This document shows, piece by piece, positions 7,038 through 11,668 of a DNA stretch of 11,668 bases. Every line of letters begins with the position of its first letter. The first letter of the stretch is position 1. Source of the stretch: Chloromonas sp. AAM2. Lineage: Eukaryota > Chlorophyta > Chlorophyceae > Chlamydomonadales > Chlamydomonadaceae. The DNA is taken from contig QAXH01006302.1 in assembly GCA_004335635.1 (NCBI GenBank), positions 5,148 through 16,815 on the forward strand. Direction: 5' to 3'. The position numbers were made by a program, and so were the translations under genes. The notes beneath the pieces were generated by a model that was not told where the DNA came from, ran no database searches, and worked only from the letters and a program-made list of their open reading frames with translations.

Positions 7038-9212
7038 ATGGGCAAAATCCACACGTTGGCCAAGAACGGCGACCTTGCAGGAGTGCAGGCCCTGCTGTCC
7101 GCCGGTGGCTTAGTGGATGAGACAGACAGGCAGGAACAAACAGCTCTTCACATAGCAGCTGCAGGCGGACACACGGACCTAGTGAAGTACCTGGTAACAG
7201 ACAAGGAGGCAGACGTGGACGCCGAGGACAAGGCAGGCAACTGCCCACTGCACTTGGCGGCAGGCGCAGGGCATTTAGAAACAGTGCAGGTGGGGAAAAC
7301 CAAGGTGCTCAAGGCAAAAAAGAAGAGAGCTCTGCCCTGGACGAGCGTTATGTTACCACACCATCACCCTGTCACAGATGCACATGCTGTTCTTTGTTCA
7401 AGCCCTGGCCCCCTGCACGAACGTTTGGCCAATGATGGCTGGGTTCACGACAACATGGATGGATGCAAGGCCATAGATGCATGCTCAGGCGCTTGGAATG
7501 CACACCACACTGTTGCCCTCACCAACAGGCCGCCCAACCCCATCACTTCCACCTCCTGCACGTAACTGGGAGTCGAGCGTCGTGACTGTTGTACGATGGC
7601 GCCTGGCAGAGAAAACGTCGCCATGTGTGCAGGCTCTGTTGGAAAAGAGTGATGAGGATGCCACTAATGGTGATGACAACAGTGTGCTGTGGGCTGCTCT
7701 TGCCAACGGCCACACTGAGGTGGCACGAGCGGTGCTAGACGCTGGCGCTGACATCAATTTGCACTGTCAAGGGGGGGCCACATACCTACACCAGGTGCGT
7801 GCATGACATGCTTTCACAGTCAACTCAAGTTGCTCGTGCACACTGGGGCCAGTCACGCAACGCCAATGGAGACCTGCTGCTCGGCTGTTGGTGTGTGCAA
7901 TACACATCCTTGAAAGAACGACATTCTGAGTCAGCAAGTTCCAAACACTGGCAAACTCAGCATGCGTGCACTTGGCGGTTGCACCTGACGCTGCATTCAT
8001 GGTCTGTACTGTGCTTGCAGGCCTGCTCCAAAAGATCAACAGCTGCAGTGGAGATGTTGTTGAGTCGGGGCGCGGCAGTGGACTCCCTTGATGCCGAGCG
8101 GTGCACGCCACTCATGCGGGCATTGCAGGTGTGACATGGGCACCAAGTGGCAGGGGTGCTGCATACCAGGCGGAGCAGGAGAGCATGAGCAACTTCACAG
8201 CCTTTTACGGTCCACCATGGGCTGCTGCCATGGGTTGCTGCACAGTGTGCGAGGCCAGTTCATGCATGTACAGCAGAGCTTGCTGTGCTTCAGCTGCCAG
8301 GACTTGTCCGCAACAAGATAACATGTGCAGTGGTGGTGCACGGGTGGTGTGGGCTGTGATGCCCGGCTGCTTCCCACCTGCTGCTGCACCACGGCTGCAG
8401 GCGGGCGCATGGGCTGCTGCCGCAGCCTTGATAGAAGCAGGGGCGAACGTCAAGGCCACAGGCAGGGACTCCTGGACACCGCTGCGTGAGTTGGCTCATC
8501 ACAGCACTTTTCACGATACTGTGCATGGCACTGAACCATGGCGATCATCGCCATATGTGCATGTGCAAGGTCACCTCAAAGGATAATGCTTTGCGTGAGC
8601 CAGGGCTTGACTATTGGCCTTGCACCACCCACAGCTCACCTGACGTGCCATTGCTTCACCACTGCGCCTTATGCTGATTCTGATGACTGGTTTCACAAAA
8701 GTCTATCATGGTGCAGCAAAGGCCGCCTGACCTGACTTCACACCAGCCTTGGCTGCTCTGTTCGCAGACTTCTGTGCTCAGAACAAGTCGGGAGCCGTGG
8801 GGGCAGTGGACTGCGCTGAACTGCTTGTCAAGAAAGGTGCGACAGGCAACCAATGTCAAGTTATGGCATGGGTGCAGTGCACACGTGATCATGCAGCTGC
8901 AATAGGACGGCTGCACATGGCAGACTATCCTGGCTCGCCTGCTGGGTGCTTGTTCAAAGAGGTTTTAAGGTGGGGCTGTTGTGCAATTGTGGCCAACGTT
9001 GAGCTGTTTGGGCTGTTGTGTCGTGCGTCTGATGCCTGCCTGGCTGGTCTGTGCTGTCCCCAGGTGCCCCGGTATCTGCCTTGACCCGCGATGGCCTCAA
9101 ACCCTCAGCGGTGGTGGGGCAGGACTGCGGCAAGCGCTCCCGCGCAGCGGCGGATGAAGACGAGGAGATGCGGGGCTATCTGGGGGACATGGAAGATCAA
9201 GACCAGGACTGA
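7038..9212 (+). CDS. Ankyrin-repeat protein, six exons, 281 residues
   Basis: Exons: 7038-7289, 7633-7794, 8021-8128, 8401-8485, 8747-8836, 9064-9212. All introns are GT..AG and every phase agrees. The protein is about seven ankyrin repeats: 1-30 (degenerate cap), 31-64 (QTALHIAAAGGHTDLVKYL), 65-95 (CPLHLAAGAGHLETVQALL), 97-129 (GHTEVARAVLDAGADIN), 131-163 (VEMLLSRGAAVDSLD), 165-196 (CTPLMRALQ, ALIEAGANV), 197-236 (WTPLPLAALFADF, CAELLVKKGAP). A tail (237-281) has a basic patch (GKRSR) and then an acidic end (DEDEEMRGYLGDMEDQDQD). Ankyrin stacks bind partner proteins; no catalytic domain, signal peptide or membrane segment is seen, so a soluble adaptor is likely and the partner is unknown. 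The ATG at 7038 follows aaaa and precedes G. The repeat class is secure; orthology is unknown. Confidence 0.9.
7896..7924 (+). repeat. 29-bp dispersed repeat, copy 2
   Basis: This copy lies in intron 2 (7795-8020) of the ankyrin gene, in the same orientation as copy 1 at 5136-5164, with one mismatch. Upstream of both copies there is only loose, gapped similarity. Confidence 0.85.
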
Positions 9213-9518
9213 AAAACAAATCGCAAGTGAAGCATGTCGGCCTAATACAAATGTCACGAAAGGATGATGAGTGATGCAAAAACTTCATTTGATCAACGAT
9301 TTGCAAACGAAGCATATAAATCGCTAGAATTGTCAGATTATGACATGCGGTGCATTTGAAGTTAGTTGCATGGCCGGCTCAGGTGGAGTGGCCAGCCATA
9401 GACTGCTCTTCGACATGATGACGCGACGCGAAGTGGACTGCACCATGTTCAAAGATCATGCTTCAATTGAAAAAACAACCAATTCTACGTTGGTATGATC
9501 GTGTAGGCGTCAGCCCGT

Positions 9519-9523
9519 GTAAC
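9519..9523 (+). terminator. TGTAA poly(A) signal, ankyrin gene
   Basis: This is the first plus-strand TGTAA after the ankyrin stop at 9212, about 305 nt downstream. In volvocalean algae cleavage usually follows 10-20 nt later, which would put the end near 9535. Confidence 0.55.
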
Positions 9524-9672
9524 GCTCAACGACCTGCATGCCTTTCGTGGCACCAGGTGAGATTGGTGAACGCCAGAGGAATGGCTGTACGATTCGCAAG
9601 TGCCACATGGCCCCGACCGTGGTGGATTGTGCACCACTATTGCATGCACCTTGTCAAAAGCCGAGGAACTGT

Positions 9673-9677
9673 TTACA
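9673..9677 (-). terminator. TGTAA poly(A) signal, BBS4
   Basis: Read on the minus strand, this TGTAA lies about 300 nt after the BBS4 stop (9977-9975). It mirrors the ankyrin signal, and the two predicted transcripts would end without overlapping. Confidence 0.55.
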
Positions 9678-9974
9678 GCGTGTATGTGCACAGCAACTGG
9701 GTGAAGCAACAAGTGCTCATTGGCTGGCACGCCTCACCAAATGCACACAATGGCAATGTGTTCCCGGCATCCACTCGAGTCTGTAGCCAAATGACAAATC
9801 AATGGACGCTCTCCTTGGCGGCCAAAGAAACGACCAACAGCCTGACATGACGTAAGGTGCGCTTGCCGAGACGCCATCACATAACGTAAAACCTGCCACG
9901 GCAAGACGTCTGCATAATGCTTCGGTTCTCCCAGCAGCCAAGTGCTTAAGTCAGAGAGCCAACAGCATGCTGCT

Positions 9975-10880
9975 TCACTTGCCCATGCCCAACGCCTGCC
10001 GTAGATGTGCTGCCTGCTCGAGCATCTCCGGGTCTGCGTTCTTGACAGACTCTTCCTGCCCCTCAAATAGGGCATCGTACTGGTGCAGGTGCAGCTGCGC
10101 GTCCTGCTCTCGCCCTGTCTTGTGAAGCATTATGGCTGGAAACAGTACATGGGCAGTGGCACGAACACATGGACTGAGCCACAGACATGGGGTCTGCAGA
10201 GGGTGTCTTTGGACAAGGCATTGACCTTGCTGCGGTCACACGCTGGTTAACAGTCGTAGGAGCCTAGTTAACAAATGCCACCAAGCAACAACAGCCATGT
10301 GAAACACAAGTAACAAACAGCTGGTTGCTAAATCGGGAGCCTGGTAAACAATTGCGACCAACCTGAACAGCTTTGAGATACAGCCAGTCAAGGAATGCCT
10401 AATTACAAGCTGCAATTTTCTCCATTCTAAACGATCTCTTTGCACACGCACCATAGTTGAGGTGAAAGAGTGACTCGCCCGGCGTGCCTGCTATCTGTAT
10501 GGCCTTTTCATAGGCGGCACATGCGTTGTCAACATCATCCAACCGGGACAGCGCCACAGCCATGTACATGTAGCTGCAGGCACGTGCACAACCAGACAGC
10601 TCATTTTCGAACAGCTGCTGCAAGCCTCACACACAACGTGCACTGATTAGCCTGTTTCCTACTCGGGCAGCCTCTGATAGCCGAATCAGCCGTGGTGGGA
10701 CGCGTGTCGTGAGTAGGCAGTAGGGCCTTGTCAGGCTGACCAGTCTGCTCTCATCAGGGAATGTGCCAGGCCAACCTGCGCGCTCCCATGTTGTCACCTG
10801 TGGGCGAAGTCTGGCTTGAGGTTGATGGAGGCTGACAGGTAGTGGAACGCAGAGGCTGCCTGCTCCGTGTGCAGATGCAC
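9975..10880 (-). CDS. BBS4: BBS4, BBSome TPR subunit (last three exons in window)
   Basis: BBS4 is a TPR subunit of the BBSome, the coat that moves membrane proteins in cilia. Exons on the minus strand: 10880-10798, 10573-10452, 10135-9975. Phases agree (0, 2, 1) and all introns are GT..CAG. The first exon (VHLHTEQAASAFHYLSASI...) matches the BBS4 segment around LGLVHLxxxxYASAFHFLSAAI. The second (YMYMAVALSRLDDVDNACAAYEKAI) matches LxLAVALxxLxDxxNAxxAY, and with the third gives HLNYAIMLHKTG, matching the LNYAVLLYNQG region. The protein ends after AAHLRQALGMGK with TGA at 9977-9975. Residues from this segment number about 121, so most of the gene (earlier TPRs) lies to the right, beyond a large intron holding retrotransposon-like sequence. 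A different TPR protein is possible, but the run of matches in order makes BBS4 likely. Confidence 0.88.
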
Positions 10881-11138
10881 CTGTGCCAGGCGTAAGGGCA
10901 ACTTCACGCATGGTGAACATGGTGCGTCGGAATACATGCAACAAAAGTGGATGCAAGGAAGCCGCAGCCTGGAGAACCTGCAGCTTAAAGATACAGTGTT
11001 GTTCATTGACCCTGGCTACCACTACCAACCACCAATCTTGTGAATAAAGGGCTTGCTTGCACGCAGCCAACCTGCTAATGGAGCATTGTGAACTGAATGG
11101 CTTGTAGTGAACTGTACATGCAATTGCACACATCATAG
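10881..11138 (-). other. BBS4 intron, nothing recognised
   Basis: The sequence upstream of the BBS4 exon acceptor (GGCACAG|GTG) holds no sequence that I can match to the preceding TPR segment. It runs without clear boundary into the retrotransposon-like frame to the right. Confidence 0.5.
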
Positions 11139-11668
11139 CTTGTAAACGCCACCATACAGCTTTGCGATATGAAGCGAGCAGTCCACGCCCACTGGCTGAC
11201 CTTACGCACAGCATTAACAGCTCTCTTTTCAGACCCATCACCAGAACAGCTGGTGCTCCAGTACCAGTTAGCAGCCGACACAGCAGCAGCCTTAACAGCC
11301 TACAAACAGCTCAACCGCCAGGCCAGAGAAGCCGCACGTCAGGACCGCAACACCTAACTACAGCGCAGAGCCAAGGAGATGGACGACCACATGCACGCAC
11401 ACCAGACCAGCGCAGCCTTCCGCATCGCAGCAGAACTCAGGGGCAGTCAGAAGCAGAATCAAGTGCAAGCCATCAAGACAGACACAGACCAGCTAGCCTT
11501 TGGTGAACAAGTAGCCCAGGAGCTAGCACGACATTTCCACACAACGCTCAATGTGGTAACAACACTATCCAACACACTATTTGCAGCCATCCGCCCACAA
11601 CAGTCCCCTTCAACGCATCCAGAGGTGACAGCTGCAGCGCAGGTACAGCTCCCACAGCCCCAGCAACC
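11139..11668 (+). mobile_element. Retrotransposon-like coding fragment with an in-frame stop
   Basis: A single frame codes protein-like sequence to the window edge, broken only by TAA at 11355-11357. Before the stop it reads KRAVHAHWLTLRTALTALF and AALTAYKQLNRQAREAARQD. After it come RRAKEMDDHMHAHQTSAAF, RIAAELRGSQKQNQVQAI, TDTDQLAFGEQVAQELARHF and a Pro/Gln-rich end. The charged helical style and the TDxDQLAFGEQVAQELARHF segment resemble the linker between endonuclease and reverse transcriptase in algal non-LTR retrotransposons, but the RT motifs would lie beyond the window, so the class is inference. Upstream the frame closes at 11136-11138, so the fragment is probably 5' truncated. The stop suggests a decayed copy. 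It is antisense to BBS4. Confidence 0.55.

Larger units (their letters stand above)
9213..9974. other. Convergent 3' UTRs of the ankyrin gene and BBS4
   Basis: No coding sequence is recognised between the two facing stop codons. The left part is AT-richer than its surroundings, as expected of a 3' UTR. Open frames on both strands at about 9458-9850 and 9734-10075 show no protein-like features, apart from antisense or off-frame overlap with the BBS4 end. Each strand carries a TGTAA at a distance of about 300 nt from its stop. Confidence 0.6.

Noticed and set aside
1..11668. CRISPR array, prokaryotic defence cluster, tRNA or rRNA gene
   Set aside because: The only array has no spacers, the genes are spliced eukaryotic genes, and no tRNA or rRNA core sequence was recognised by eye.

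Overview
The window looks like nuclear DNA of a ciliated green alga, most likely a chlamydomonadalean chlorophyte; this placement is inference. It rests on densely split genes with GT..CAG introns, a plant-type rather than animal-type REV1 motif (SRLHFIGTW), a ciliary BBS4 gene, Gln/Ala-rich linkers, and TGTAA motifs (the usual poly(A) signal of volvocalean algae) at plausible distances downstream of stop codons. Nothing bacterial (ribosome binding sites, operons) is seen. All splice models below were built by hand from protein continuity, splice consensus and phase agreement.

Layout, left to right. (1) 1-232: a 20-bp minisatellite. (2) 4141 leftwards on the minus strand: the 5' half of REV1, a Y-family translesion synthesis factor, in eight exons that give a complete BRCT domain, a long Gln-rich linker and the start of the polymerase region; the catalytic part lies beyond the left edge. 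(3) 4142-4496: a short divergent promoter region. (4) 4497-4880 plus: an intronless proteasome assembly chaperone 3 gene (PSMG3/PAC3). (5) 5925-6211 plus: a weakly supported first exon of an unrecognised gene. (6) 7038-9212 plus: a six-exon gene for a 281-residue ankyrin-repeat protein. (7) 10880-9975 minus: the last three exons of BBS4, convergent with the ankyrin gene. (8) About 11139 to the right edge, plus strand: a retrotransposon-like coding fragment with one in-frame stop, antisense to BBS4 and probably inside one of its introns.

The genes look like ordinary eukaryotic housekeeping or ciliary genes that happen to be neighbours, not a dedicated multi-gene system. REV1 and PSMG3 share a divergent promoter region; the ankyrin gene and BBS4 are tail to tail with predicted 3' ends only about 150 bp apart. 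The most distinctive signals are the minisatellite with a consensus 5' splice site in every unit on the REV1 sense strand, a stop-free in-frame intron at the end of the REV1 BRCT domain, and a 29-bp dispersed repeat found in both a spacer and an intron.
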